Assembly (NCBI RefSeq): GCF_024721265.1
Contig: NZ_JAMXOC010000010.1
Location: forward strand, 1-64,000
Reading direction: 5' to 3'
DNA: 64,000 nt
Source of the DNA: Ohessyouella blattaphilus
GTDB taxonomy: Bacteria > Bacillota > Clostridia > Lachnospirales > Lachnospiraceae
Under the pieces are notes generated by a model. It did no database searches, was not told the DNA's origin, and saw only the letters and a program-made list of their open reading frames with translations. The stretch's first letter is position 1. Each line of letters starts with the position of its first letter. Made by a program: the position numbers and the translations under genes. Positions 7,805-16,114 of this stretch are shown one piece after another.

Positions 7805-9319
7805 ATGAACAAGCTTTTTGGTGTAGATTTTGGCACTGGTGGCTGTAAGGCGACCGTGATTGATTTGGACGGCAATATTTGTGCAACGGCTTTTAAAGAG
7901 TACCCTTCTGAGCACAGCAAGCCTGGTTGGTCTGAGCAGGATCCGGCTCTTTGGATTGACGCTTTTATCACCACAGTAACCAAGTGCCGGGAGCAGATGA
8001 CAGATGGATTTGAAGGTGTTCTCGGTCTGGCGGTGACCGCTTCGACTCACAATGCCGTCCTCTTAGATAGCAAAGGCGAGGTGATTCGCCGCTGTATCAT
8101 GTGGAATGATCAGCGAAGTGTAGAGCAGTCCAATGTTTTGCGAGAGCAGTACGGTGAACGAATCTATGAAATCGGCATGCAGATGCCGACACCCACTTGG
8201 ACACTGCCACAATTGATGTGGATTAGAGATAATGAACCAGAGAATTACGAGAAGATTGATAAACTGATGTTTACCAAAGATTATGTTCGCTCCTGGGTAA
8301 CGGGTGACTTTTGTACAGATGTGGTAGACGCTCAGGGAAGCTTACTTTACGACGCGATTAAAAAGGAGTGGTCACCAGAGCTTTGCGGAATGATTGGCTT
8401 ACCCCTTGAGGTGTTACCGGAGATTCGCGGCTCACAAGAGATTGTCGGAAAAGTACGGGCAGAGATTGCCGAATTAACAGGTCTTCCAGAAGGACTAGCG
8501 GTCATTGCTGGATGTTCCGATACGGCGGCTGAGGACTTTAGTGCCGGCGCTGTACGAGAAGGGCAGATTATCGTTAAGCTAGCGACCGCCGGAAATGTTA
8601 ACTTAGTTACCAATTCGGCGAAGCCTCATCCAAAGTCTTTTACATACCCGTATTCTGTGGCGGGAAAATGGTATACCGTGACCGCTACCAACAGCTGTGC
8701 GTCCGCTAATCGCTGGATGCGAGATGCTCTTTACCCGGTAGAAAAAGAATTGGCAGAACAAGCCGGTGAAGATATCTATGAAATAATGAGTAAGCAGGCA
8801 GAAGAAGTAGAGCTAGGGGCTCAGGGGCTTATCTTTCACCCGTATTTATTAGGGGAGCGGTGTCCCCACTTTAATTCTCATGCCCGTGGTAACTTCTTTG
8901 GAATCAGTATGATGCACACGAAAGGTCATTTTGCGAGAGCTTTGTTGGAAGGCGTAGCCTTTAGCTTATACGACTGTCTCCAGGTACTAAAGGATTTTAC
9001 GGAGAACATGGAAGATATTGTGATTATCGGTGGTGGTGCTAAGAGCGCTCTATGGAGCCAGATTGTTAGCGATATCTTTGGTCTAGAGGTGAAGCAACCA
9101 GAGAACGCCGAGTCTTCCTTTGGCGGTGCGTTAATGGTCGGTGTGGGCGTAGGTGCTTTTGCCAGTGAAGAAGAGGCAGCAAGGCGCTGCGTGCGGATGA
9201 AGAAGACGTATCAGCCGAATGCCGAAAATCACCATAAATATATGCGCATCTTCGAAATATACAAAAAGATAGTCAAGGCCTCAGAACCAATTTGGGAAGA
9301 GCTAGCGGAACTGTCTTAA
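7805..9319 (+). CDS. FGGY-family carbohydrate kinase (xylulokinase-like)
   Basis: The 504-residue product has the two-lobed actin-like FGGY fold. The N-terminal phosphate loop is GVDFGTGGCKATVID (residues 5-19), the first FGGY region includes MWNDQRS and a conserved GCSDTAAE near residue 237, and the C-terminal ATP-binding motif is GGGAKSALW near 410. These kinases phosphorylate sugars, sugar alcohols or related polyols with ATP. It resembles the XylB branch but the exact sugar cannot be assigned. The start is preceded by AACGGAGG. It closes the operon; a terminator follows 14 bases after the stop. A sugar kinase in a Grd-type operon is unexpected and is the main hint that the substrate has a sugar or polyol part. 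Confidence 0.9.
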   Translation: MNKLFGVDFGTGGCKATVIDLDGNICATAFKEYPSEHSKPGWSEQDPALWIDAFITTVTKCREQMTDGFEGVLGLAVTASTHNAVLLDSKGEVIRRCIMWNDQRSVEQSNVLREQYGERIYEIGMQMPTPTWTLPQLMWIRDNEPENYEKIDKLMFTKDYVRSWVTGDFCTDVVDAQGSLLYDAIKKEWSPELCGMIGLPLEVLPEIRGSQEIVGKVRAEIAELTGLPEGLAVIAGCSDTAAEDFSAGAVREGQIIVKLATAGNVNLVTNSAKPHPKSFTYPYSVAGKWYTVTATNSCASANRWMRDALYPVEKELAEQAGEDIYEIMSKQAEEVELGAQGLIFHPYLLGERCPHFNSHARGNFFGISMMHTKGHFARALLEGVAFSLYDCLQVLKDFTENMEDIVIIGGGAKSALWSQIVSDIFGLEVKQPENAESSFGGALMVGVGVGAFASEEEAARRCVRMKKTYQPNAENHHKYMRIFEIYKKIVKASEPIWEELAELS

Positions 9320-9332
9320 GTGATAAAAATCA

Positions 9333-9373
9333 GGGTAGAAACAACTCGTGGAAGTTATTTCTACCCTTTTTTT
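9333..9373. terminator. Bidirectional rho-independent terminator between the kinase and topB
   Basis: GGGTAGAAA at 9333-9341 pairs perfectly with TTTCTACCC at 9358-9366. It is followed by seven T on the + strand and preceded by an A run (9326-9330) that serves as a T run on the - strand. It separates two convergent genes. Confidence 0.9.
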
Positions 9374-11552
9374 ATTTCAAATCTAAATTCTTAAGCATAT
9401 CTCCTAAAGAGGAACCAACGCTTTCGCTTTGCTGATTCTTCATATACTTCTGGACATCTCTTTTCGATACACCAGCACCTTCTTTTTCGCGACGGGCTTT
9501 AAAGGCTTCCAGCTTTTCCTTGTGGCCGCATTTACAGACGAAGGTTTCACTGTCCCCTTTTTTAATCAACTCCATCTTCTTATGACAGTTAGGACAACGA
9601 GCGTTTGAGGTGCGGGCGATGGTCTCCCGGTAGCCGCACTCTCGGTCCTGACAGACTAGCATCCGAGCGTTCTTTCCCTGGACACTGAGGAGGAGTTTGC
9701 CACAGTTAGGACATTTTTTATTCGTTAGATTATCGTGTCTAAAGGTGGCTTCCCCACGCTTGATCTCTCCAAGTAATTCCTTAGTATAGCCTTCGATTTC
9801 GCCAATAAAGGGGGCAGCTTTTTTCTTGCCTTCGGCAATCGCTCCCAGTTCCGTTTCCCATTTCGCGGTAAGCTCGGGCTTTTTAAGATCTTCGGGAACC
9901 AGCTCTAATAGTTGCTTACCTTTCGTCGTAATCTGCAGGTACTTATCTCGCTTTTCAATCAGAAAGCTAGAAAAGAGCTTCTCAATAATGTCAGCCCTAG
10001 TGGCTACCGTACCAAGGCCCCCGGTTTGCACTAGGGTTTTCTTATCCTGGGCGCTATCCATAGTTAGATATTTGGCAGGATTTTCCATGGCGCTTAGAAG
10101 GGTGCCTTCCGTAAAGCGCTCAGGGGGTGTGGTCTTTTTGGCATTTAGCTTTGTCTGGGAGACTGTAAGCTCTTGCCCTTCTTTAAGGGCGGGAAGAGCT
10201 TGCTCTTTTACATCTTCGTTTGTCTCGTTATCGTTAGTAATCTCACCACCGACGGCCGCGCGCCAGCCCATTTCTTTAACGACTTTTCCTCTGGCGATAA
10301 ACGCTTCCCCTTCGCAAGTAGCCGTGATGGTGGTCTGCTCGTACTCAAAAGGAGGATAGAGGACGCTGATAAAGCGGCGGACGACTAAGTCGTAAATTTT
10401 GCGCTCTTCGTTAGACATATGCTCTGGCTGCACGTATTCCTCAGTAGGAATAATGGCGTGGTGATCGCTAACCTTACTGTTATCCACAAAGTTTTTATTC
10501 GCCTTTATGGGGGGTCGCAAAAGCGGCCCGATCAGGCTCTGATAGGGAGCGATGCGAATCGCCTGTAACCGTTCTTTTAGCGTGGGCACGATATCGCTAC
10601 TTAGGTAGCGGGAGTCGGTTCTTGGATAGGTTAGGACCTTATGGTTTTCGTACAGGCGCTGAGCGATACTTAACGTCTCTTTCGCCGAAAAGCCAAAGCG
10701 CTTATTGGCTTCCCTTTGTAGCTCTGTTAGATCGTAAAGAGCCGGGGCTCCTTGTTTCTTATGAGTCTTGGCAATGGTTTTAACTTTTAAGGTGCCTGTT
10801 TTTAAGCGTTTCGCAAGGTCTTGTAACCGCTCTTCCTGGAAGCTCCGATAACTGCCAGATGCAGCATCTTGCCAAGTGAAATGTATATTTTTGGCAAGGA
10901 CGTCGAGGCTCCAGTAGTTTTCCGGTTTGAAATTGCGAATTTTTGTCTCCCGGTCGGCAATCATTGCCAGCGTAGGGGTCTGAACACGGCCACAGGAGAG
11001 CTGGGCGTTATACTTACAGGTCAACGCTCTGGTGGCGTTAATGCCTACAAGCCAGTCAGCCTTGGCTCGGCTTTCGGCAGCCGCGTAGAGATCGTTATAG
11101 GCACGGCCGTCTTTTAGTCTGGTAAAGCCTTCACGGATGGCCTTATCGGTGACCGAGGAAATCCACAACCGTTTTAAGGGTTTACGGCACCCGCTTTTAT
11201 CAAGAATCCAGCGGGCAACCAGTTCCCCTTCGCGGCCCGCGTCCGTAGCGATGACAATGTCACCGACGTCCTTTCTAAATAGAAGCATTTTTACTGATTT
11301 ATATTGTTTGGCGGTGCCAGGGATAACCGTCAAATCCCATTTCTTCGGAATTAGCGGTAAGTCTTCCATTTTCCAGGCCTTGTATTTGGCGTCATAATTT
11401 TCTGGGTCCGCTAAGGTGACTAGATGGCCTAAGGCCCAAGTGACGATATAGGTATTTCCCTCAAAGGCTCCTGGTAGCTTTTTGCTGCATTTGAGCACCC
11501 GGGCGATATCTCTAGCTACCGAGGGCTTTTCAGCGATTACAAGTGATTTCAT
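9372..11552 (-). CDS. topB: DNA topoisomerase III
   Basis: This 726-residue type IA topoisomerase relaxes or decatenates DNA through single-strand passage. The N-terminal Toprim domain begins LVIAEKPSVARDI and holds the metal-binding DAGREGE at residues 104-110. The catalytic tyrosine is Tyr309 in TYPRTDSRYL. The central region carries SCGRVQTPTLAM. The C-terminus has two CxxC zinc-ribbon pairs (CPNCGK and CPNCHK, each with a partner pair). I chose the ATG at 11552, preceded by AGGAG, because upstream residues do not belong to the family. Its ATG overlaps the stop of the CDGSH gene (TAATG), so the two are translationally coupled. TopB rather than TopA is indicated by the YPRTDSRY form of the active site. 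Confidence 0.95.
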   Translation of the reverse strand: MKSLVIAEKPSVARDIARVLKCSKKLPGAFEGNTYIVTWALGHLVTLADPENYDAKYKAWKMEDLPLIPKKWDLTVIPGTAKQYKSVKMLLFRKDVGDIVIATDAGREGELVARWILDKSGCRKPLKRLWISSVTDKAIREGFTRLKDGRAYNDLYAAAESRAKADWLVGINATRALTCKYNAQLSCGRVQTPTLAMIADRETKIRNFKPENYWSLDVLAKNIHFTWQDAASGSYRSFQEERLQDLAKRLKTGTLKVKTIAKTHKKQGAPALYDLTELQREANKRFGFSAKETLSIAQRLYENHKVLTYPRTDSRYLSSDIVPTLKERLQAIRIAPYQSLIGPLLRPPIKANKNFVDNSKVSDHHAIIPTEEYVQPEHMSNEERKIYDLVVRRFISVLYPPFEYEQTTITATCEGEAFIARGKVVKEMGWRAAVGGEITNDNETNEDVKEQALPALKEGQELTVSQTKLNAKKTTPPERFTEGTLLSAMENPAKYLTMDSAQDKKTLVQTGGLGTVATRADIIEKLFSSFLIEKRDKYLQITTKGKQLLELVPEDLKKPELTAKWETELGAIAEGKKKAAPFIGEIEGYTKELLGEIKRGEATFRHDNLTNKKCPNCGKLLLSVQGKNARMLVCQDRECGYRETIARTSNARCPNCHKKMELIKKGDSETFVCKCGHKEKLEAFKARREKEGAGVSKRDVQKYMKNQQSESVGSSLGDMLKNLDLK

Positions 11553-12232
11553 TAAATAGTACTCCTGTCGTGATATTGAGTAGGTACGTGAGCCGCATCG
11601 CAAAAAGGCATATTGCTAGAATGCCCGCAGCGACAGAGGGCGCGGCGATTACGCTGTTCATAAATCGTGCCGTCGGCGCCTTCGATCTCGATAGGCCCTC
11701 TGACAAAGATGCTGGCGCTACAGTTCTTTTCTGGGTCTTGGGCGATGATAATCTCGGGCTCAAGATCGTCAAGGAGAGGCTTACCTTCCTTATCTATCAT
11801 GACGAGACGACCGGCTGGACATTCATTGGCAGCGATAATGGCTTCCTCTTTGTTATTGCCATCCTCGTCGTTTTCCGTTAGCCCCCAGACGTCGCCACCT
11901 TCCCGGTGACAGAACCGAGCAAAAGCACAGCGGCCATCATCTAGTAATTCGATTTCCTCACCCTCAACAACGCCTTCTAGGCGATCCAGGTAAGGGGTCT
12001 TATCGGCTACCTCCGTGCCATCAAAGCCACAGGCTACGTGAGCACCGTCACAAAAGGGCGCGTTTTTTGAGTGACCACAGCGGCAGAGGTAGTACTCCTC
12101 TTGCAGGGGAAACTCACAGCCATCTTCAAAAATGTAGTGTTTGCCCACCTTCGTGATGATTTTTTCTTTAAGAGGAACGCCGCCAGTAACGTGGTAGGGA
12201 CCATTTTCTGTGATTTTTATTTTCATTTTCAT
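11552..12232 (-). CDS. CDGSH-type iron-sulfur protein with two CDGSH motifs and a central Fer4_19-like domain
   Basis: A 226-residue cytoplasmic protein with the CDGSH [2Fe-2S] motif twice: CRCGHSKNAPFCDGAH (about residues 50-65) and CRCGHSSNMPFCDAAH near the C-terminus. In the second copy the glycine of CDG is replaced by alanine, which the family tolerates. Between them is a region with RCAFARFC and NECPAGRL, the pattern of a divergent 4Fe-4S monocluster domain. Function is unknown beyond electron transfer or iron-sulfur handling. The ATG at 12232 is preceded by GAGGAGG; an upstream methionine at 12274 lacks a site. Its stop overlaps the topB start, an arrangement that suggests one transcript but no obvious shared function. 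Confidence 0.88.
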   Translation of the reverse strand: MKMKIKITENGPYHVTGGVPLKEKIITKVGKHYIFEDGCEFPLQEEYYLCRCGHSKNAPFCDGAHVACGFDGTEVADKTPYLDRLEGVVEGEEIELLDDGRCAFARFCHREGGDVWGLTENDEDGNNKEEAIIAANECPAGRLVMIDKEGKPLLDDLEPEIIIAQDPEKNCSASIFVRGPIEIEGADGTIYEQRNRRALCRCGHSSNMPFCDAAHVPTQYHDRSTI

Positions 12233-12351
12233 AGAGAACCTCCTCATGAGTTTTAGATACCTTAATCTTAACACCGAGAAGGCGGAGGGTCAATTTACGA
12301 AAGAGAAAGTGAGAAGCTTTCGTCTTTTTTTTGTCAATATTGCAATAAAGG

Positions 12352-12380
12352 TTTACATTAGGGGAGAATTGCTATAAAAT
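12352..12380 (+). promoter_or_regulatory. Putative sigma-A promoter of fba
   Basis: TTTACA at 12352-12357 and TAAAAT at 12375-12380 are separated by 17 bases, and the fba start lies 48 bases downstream. The divergent CDGSH gene begins at 12232. Confidence 0.65.
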
Positions 12381-12428
12381 TAGGGGCAGGTCAATTTTAT
12401 TAGAAATAGTTGAAAGTGAGGTAAAGAA

Positions 12429-13364
12429 ATGGCATTAGTAACAACGACAGAAATGTTTAAAAAAGCTTATGAGGGTGGTTATGCAATTGGAGCCTTCAAT
12501 GTGAACAATATGGAAATTGTTCAAGGAATCACAGCGGCAGCAGGTGAACTTAAGTCACCAATCGTTTTGCAGGTATCAGCAGGTGCTAGAAAATACGCAC
12601 AACACGAATACTTAGTAAAATTAGTTGAAGCGGCATTAGAGCTCAACGATATTCCAATCGCTCTTCACTTAGATCACGGCGCAGATTTTGAAATCTGTAA
12701 GTCTTGTATCGACGGTGGCTTCACTTCAGTTATGATAGATGGTTCTCATCATGATTTTGAGGATAACATTGCTTTAACGAAAAAGGTAGTAGATTACGCA
12801 CACTCTAAGGGCGTAGTAGTAGAAGGTGAACTTGGACAGTTAGCAGGTGTCGAAGATGATGTTAACGTAGCAGCAGAAGATGCCCAGTATACGGATCCAG
12901 CTCAAGTAGAAGAGTTTGTTAGCCGTACCGGTGTTGACTCTTTAGCAATTGCTATTGGAACGAGCCACGGTGCTTTCAAATTTAAGCCAGGTCAAAACCC
13001 ACAGCTTCGGTTTGATATCCTAGACGAAATCTCTAAGAGATTGCCACAGTTCCCAATCGTACTTCACGGAGCTTCTTCTGTATCTCAAGAATACGTACAA
13101 GAAATCCAAAAATACGGCGGTAACTTAGCAGATGCTATCGGCATTCCAGAAGATATGCTTCGTCAAGCAGCTAAATCAGCAGTATGTAAGATTAATATCG
13201 ACTCTGATTTACGTTTGGCCTTTACAGCAGGTATCCGCAAGGTGCTTTCTGAGCAACCAGAAGCCTTTGATCCACGTTCTTACCTAGCTGAAGGACGCAA
13301 CAACATTCATACTTTAGTTAAGCACAAAATCGTTAACGTATTAGGAAGCGATAACAAAGCTTAA
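12429..13364 (+). CDS. fba: Fructose-bisphosphate aldolase, class II
   Basis: The 311-residue TIM-barrel enzyme splits fructose 1,6-bisphosphate into dihydroxyacetone phosphate and glyceraldehyde 3-phosphate in glycolysis. Class II markers are the zinc-binding ALHLDHG near residue 80, MIDGSHHDFEDNI near 105, the GELGQLAG/VEGE region near 140, and LHGASSVS near 215, where the class II family usually has LHGGSG. Conserved N-terminal AIGAFNVNNME fits. The sequence could also belong to the tagatose-bisphosphate aldolase branch, which shares all these motifs. A promoter and a terminator flank it, so it is monocistronic. Codon use is cleaner than in the neighbours, as expected of a highly expressed gene. 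Confidence 0.93.
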   Translation: MALVTTTEMFKKAYEGGYAIGAFNVNNMEIVQGITAAAGELKSPIVLQVSAGARKYAQHEYLVKLVEAALELNDIPIALHLDHGADFEICKSCIDGGFTSVMIDGSHHDFEDNIALTKKVVDYAHSKGVVVEGELGQLAGVEDDVNVAAEDAQYTDPAQVEEFVSRTGVDSLAIAIGTSHGAFKFKPGQNPQLRFDILDEISKRLPQFPIVLHGASSVSQEYVQEIQKYGGNLADAIGIPEDMLRQAAKSAVCKINIDSDLRLAFTAGIRKVLSEQPEAFDPRSYLAEGRNNIHTLVKHKIVNVLGSDNKA

Positions 13365-13375
13365 GAGCTTATGAA

Positions 13376-13406
13376 AGAGCCCTCACCGTAACTGGTGGGG
13401 GCTTTT
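13376..13406 (+). terminator. Rho-independent terminator of fba
   Basis: AGCCCTCACC (13378-13387) pairs with GGTGGGGGCT (13394-13403) with one G-T wobble and a six-base loop, followed by T residues. Confidence 0.88.
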
Positions 13407-13452
13407 AGTTACTGTGTACATTTAAAAGAACTTTTTTTGGTTAGCCGTCACA

Positions 13453-13481
13453 TTGTCTCCAAATGCAGAAATAGATATACT
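13453..13481 (+). promoter_or_regulatory. Putative sigma-A promoter of the msmX-like gene
   Basis: TTGTCT at 13453-13458 and TATACT at 13476-13481 are 17 bases apart. The ATG of the ATPase gene is 44 bases downstream, with AGGAGG before it. Confidence 0.6.
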
Positions 13482-13524
13482 GACCTTAGTAGAAAAGTGA
13501 CGCATTTTCAGGAGGAAAATTCAA

Positions 13525-14637
13525 ATGGCAAATTTATCATTAAAAGGAATTCAAAAAATATATCCTAACGGATTCCAAGCAGTAAAAGACTTTAACTTAG
13601 AAATTGAAGATCAAGAATTTATCATCTTCGTTGGACCATCAGGCTGTGGTAAATCTACCACTCTTAGAATGATCGCTGGTCTTGAAGATATTTCTGGCGG
13701 AACCTTAGAAATCGACGGCAAGGTAATGAACGATGTAGAGCCAAAAGACCGAGATATCGCGATGGTATTCCAGAACTACGCGCTATATCCTCACATGACC
13801 GTATACGATAACATGGCATTTGGTTTGAAACTTAGAAAAGTGCCAAAGGATGAAATCGACAAGAAGGTGAAAGAAGCTGCGAAGATTCTTGACTTGGAAA
13901 AATTATTAGACAGAAAGCCAAAAGCGCTTTCCGGTGGACAAAGACAGAGAGTTGCAATGGGACGAGCTATCGTTCGTAACCCGAAAGTATTCCTTATGGA
14001 TGAGCCTCTTTCAAACTTGGATGCTAAGCTTCGTGTACAGATGCGTATCGAGATTGCTAAGCTTCACAATAACTTGAAAGCAACGATGATCTACGTAACT
14101 CATGACCAGACCGAAGCGATGACCCTCGGAACGAGAATCGTTGTTATGAAAGACGGTGTGGTTCAGCAAGTAGATTCTCCTCAGAAATTATACAACGAAC
14201 CAGACAACCTATTCGTAGCTGGCTTTATCGGTTCTCCTCACATGAACTTTGTTGATGCAGTGGTAGAAGTGAAAGGCGAAGACGTAGTTCTTAAGGTTGC
14301 GGATTACCGTTTCCCATTACCAGCAAAGAAAGCCAAAGCATTAATCGATGGTGGTTATGATGGCAAGACAGTAGTTATGGGTGTTCGTCCAGAAGATTTA
14401 AGCGATGCTCAAGTAATGGTAGAGACCAATAAAGACAGCACCGTAAAAGCAGAAATCAACGTTTACGAATTACTTGGTGCAGAAGTGTTCTTGTACTTTA
14501 CCTTAGAAGGTGCTAGCATGACAGCTCGTGTGGATCCAAGAACAACGGCTAAGACCGGTGATGTTATCGATTTTGCTATCGATATGGAAAAAGTTCACGT
14601 TTTCGACAAAGAAACAGAGTTGACGATTACAAACTAA
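13525..14637 (+). CDS. Sugar ABC transporter ATP-binding protein (MsmX/UgpC family, shared ATPase)
   Basis: The 370-residue ATPase has Walker A GPSGCGKST (about residues 38-46), Q-loop FQNYALYPHM, signature LSGGQRQR, Walker B FLMDEPLSNLDA, the switch histidine in THDQTEAM, and a C-terminal TOBE/MalK-type regulatory domain. Proteins of this type energise several carbohydrate importers in one cell. It has its own promoter and terminator and no permease genes adjacent, consistent with a shared ATPase. The solute-binding lipoprotein 1.5 kb downstream may be one client. The order ATPase then PucR-type regulator is one I associate with Lachnospiraceae genomes. Confidence 0.93.
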   Translation: MANLSLKGIQKIYPNGFQAVKDFNLEIEDQEFIIFVGPSGCGKSTTLRMIAGLEDISGGTLEIDGKVMNDVEPKDRDIAMVFQNYALYPHMTVYDNMAFGLKLRKVPKDEIDKKVKEAAKILDLEKLLDRKPKALSGGQRQRVAMGRAIVRNPKVFLMDEPLSNLDAKLRVQMRIEIAKLHNNLKATMIYVTHDQTEAMTLGTRIVVMKDGVVQQVDSPQKLYNEPDNLFVAGFIGSPHMNFVDAVVEVKGEDVVLKVADYRFPLPAKKAKALIDGGYDGKTVVMGVRPEDLSDAQVMVETNKDSTVKAEINVYELLGAEVFLYFTLEGASMTARVDPRTTAKTGDVIDFAIDMEKVHVFDKETELTITN

Positions 14638-14662
14638 TAATTTAATATAATTGTATAATCTA

Positions 14663-14695
14663 AAAGGGCTGCACGAGTTGATGCAGCCCTTTTTC
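14663..14695 (+). terminator. Rho-independent terminator after the msmX-like gene
   Basis: AAAGGGCTGCA (14663-14673) pairs perfectly with TGCAGCCCTTT (14682-14692) around an eight-base loop, with a T run after it. It lies only 18 bases before the next start, so it separates the ATPase from the regulator operon. Confidence 0.92.
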
Positions 14696-14712
14696 TGAAA
14701 TGGAGTCTTAGC

Positions 14713-15600
14713 ATGGAACGAAGTGAGCAACTAGAAAAATCGTTAACTGAATTAGAGAAGCTGACCGGTCTTAAGCTTGCCATCACCGATACGGTTGATG
14801 AAGAGCACAGCGTGACCCAGATAAATGCCATGCTAAAGGCCTATAAGGAGCGATATAATAAAGAGGACTTCCTCCTTAGCCTGTTGCGAGGAAAGATAAG
14901 GGATAAGGAGGCCCAGAAGCGGGGGCAAGCCTTTCACCTAAACGCTGAGGGGGATAAGTTCCTCTTTCTGTTGCAAGCAAAGGCGGAATCCCATAAAGAA
15001 GTGGAGACGGTCTTAAAGCAGTTATTTCCCACCCGCACCAGTATCGAGATAGTATACCCTGGGGGAGAAGAAGTGGCGCTTTTATACTATCCGAAAAGGA
15101 AAGAGGACATTGCCACCCTAGCTCATACGCTTGCCGATACCATTAATATGGAGCTGATGATTAAGGTGGTAGTGGCGTATAGCGAAGTCTTCACCAAGTA
15201 CGAAGAGCTTCACAAGGTCTACGAAAAATGCCAACTGGCCCTAAGGTTGGGAACGGTATTTACCTTCGGAAGTAACGTGTTTCCCAGCGATCAGTTGGGG
15301 GTTGGTCAGCTGATTGACGGGTTGTCTCCGGAGAAGTGTCACAACTTTTTAGATGAGACCTTTGGTGAGGAGTTTATCGCAGAGCTAACAGAAGAGATGC
15401 GGATAACGGCCAATACGTTTTTGCAAAACAATTTAAATATTGCCGAAACGGCCAGAGGCTTGCATATGCATCGTAATACATTGATTTACCGGTTGGAGCA
15501 GATTCAGAAGAAGACGGGGCTTGATATCCGTGTCTTTGGCGATGCTTTGACGTTTAAAGTAGGCATGATGGTTTTGGATTATTTAGAAATGGAGAGATAA
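14713..15600 (+). CDS. PucR/CdaR-type helix-turn-helix regulator
   Basis: A 295-residue protein whose last ~60 residues form the PucR C-terminal helix-turn-helix (LNIAETARGLHMHRNTLIYRLEQI). The first ~200 residues resemble the GAF/GGDEF-like sensor region of CdaR-type regulators, with weak conservation. Such proteins regulate sugar-acid or purine catabolism, but in clostridia a copy often sits next to the shared sugar ATPase and its role there is not established. It is followed 4 bp later by a small membrane-protein gene, which suggests co-transcription. Confidence 0.85.
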   Translation: MERSEQLEKSLTELEKLTGLKLAITDTVDEEHSVTQINAMLKAYKERYNKEDFLLSLLRGKIRDKEAQKRGQAFHLNAEGDKFLFLLQAKAESHKEVETVLKQLFPTRTSIEIVYPGGEEVALLYYPKRKEDIATLAHTLADTINMELMIKVVVAYSEVFTKYEELHKVYEKCQLALRLGTVFTFGSNVFPSDQLGVGQLIDGLSPEKCHNFLDETFGEEFIAELTEEMRITANTFLQNNLNIAETARGLHMHRNTLIYRLEQIQKKTGLDIRVFGDALTFKVGMMVLDYLEMER

Positions 15601-15604
15601 ATAG

Positions 15605-16099
15605 ATGAACGAGAAATTTTATGAACAACTGGTAAAAGGCAAGACCGATATGAAGAAAATAACGCTGATTATCGCGGCTCTAGTGGTGGTTGTATTTGCG
15701 GTGCTACTCTTTGTGCCACCCTCTTTTTCTTTATTGATAGTGATCGTTTTGTTGGGATTGGCTTACTATTTTGTTTACCCTAAAATGCGGGTGGAATATG
15801 AATATCTAATCGTAAATTCCGAATTTTCCATCGACGCAATCTACAACCAAGCAAAGCGTAAAGAAGTGTTTAAAGTCGACTTAAAAGAGCTTGAAAAGAT
15901 GGTACCGGCGGGAACGCCAGCGATTAACAACCTCCAGGCAGCGAAGACCATCGATGCTCAAGGGTACGGTGAGAATCTGAAAGTGTATTGCTTAGTACTC
16001 TCACAGAATGCCCAGCGTACCAAGGTGCTTATTACTCCTGATGAGAAGATGTTAAAAGAAATGAAAATGTGGTTAGGAGTACGGTACTCAGAAAACTAA
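15605..16099 (+). CDS. Small membrane-anchored protein, DUF6106-like
   Basis: This 164-residue protein has a short charged N-terminus (MNEKFYEQLVKGKT), two adjacent transmembrane helices (about residues 18-36 and 40-58), and a ~100-residue soluble domain facing the cytoplasm. I match it to the DUF6106 group by its N-terminal pattern YEQLVKxKT and the helical pair, but only from memory. No catalytic motif is visible. It sits 4 bp after the PucR-type gene and 15 bp before the sugar-binding lipoprotein, so it is probably part of the same transcript. Confidence 0.7.
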   Translation: MNEKFYEQLVKGKTDMKKITLIIAALVVVVFAVLLFVPPSFSLLIVIVLLGLAYYFVYPKMRVEYEYLIVNSEFSIDAIYNQAKRKEVFKVDLKELEKMVPAGTPAINNLQAAKTIDAQGYGENLKVYCLVLSQNAQRTKVLITPDEKMLKEMKMWLGVRYSEN

Positions 16100-16114
16100 T
16101 AAAGAGGACTTAAG

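Noticed and set aside
9826-10359. A 177-codon + strand open frame inside topB
   Set aside because: It is antisense to a well-conserved gene, has no ribosome site, and its composition is that of a shadow frame.
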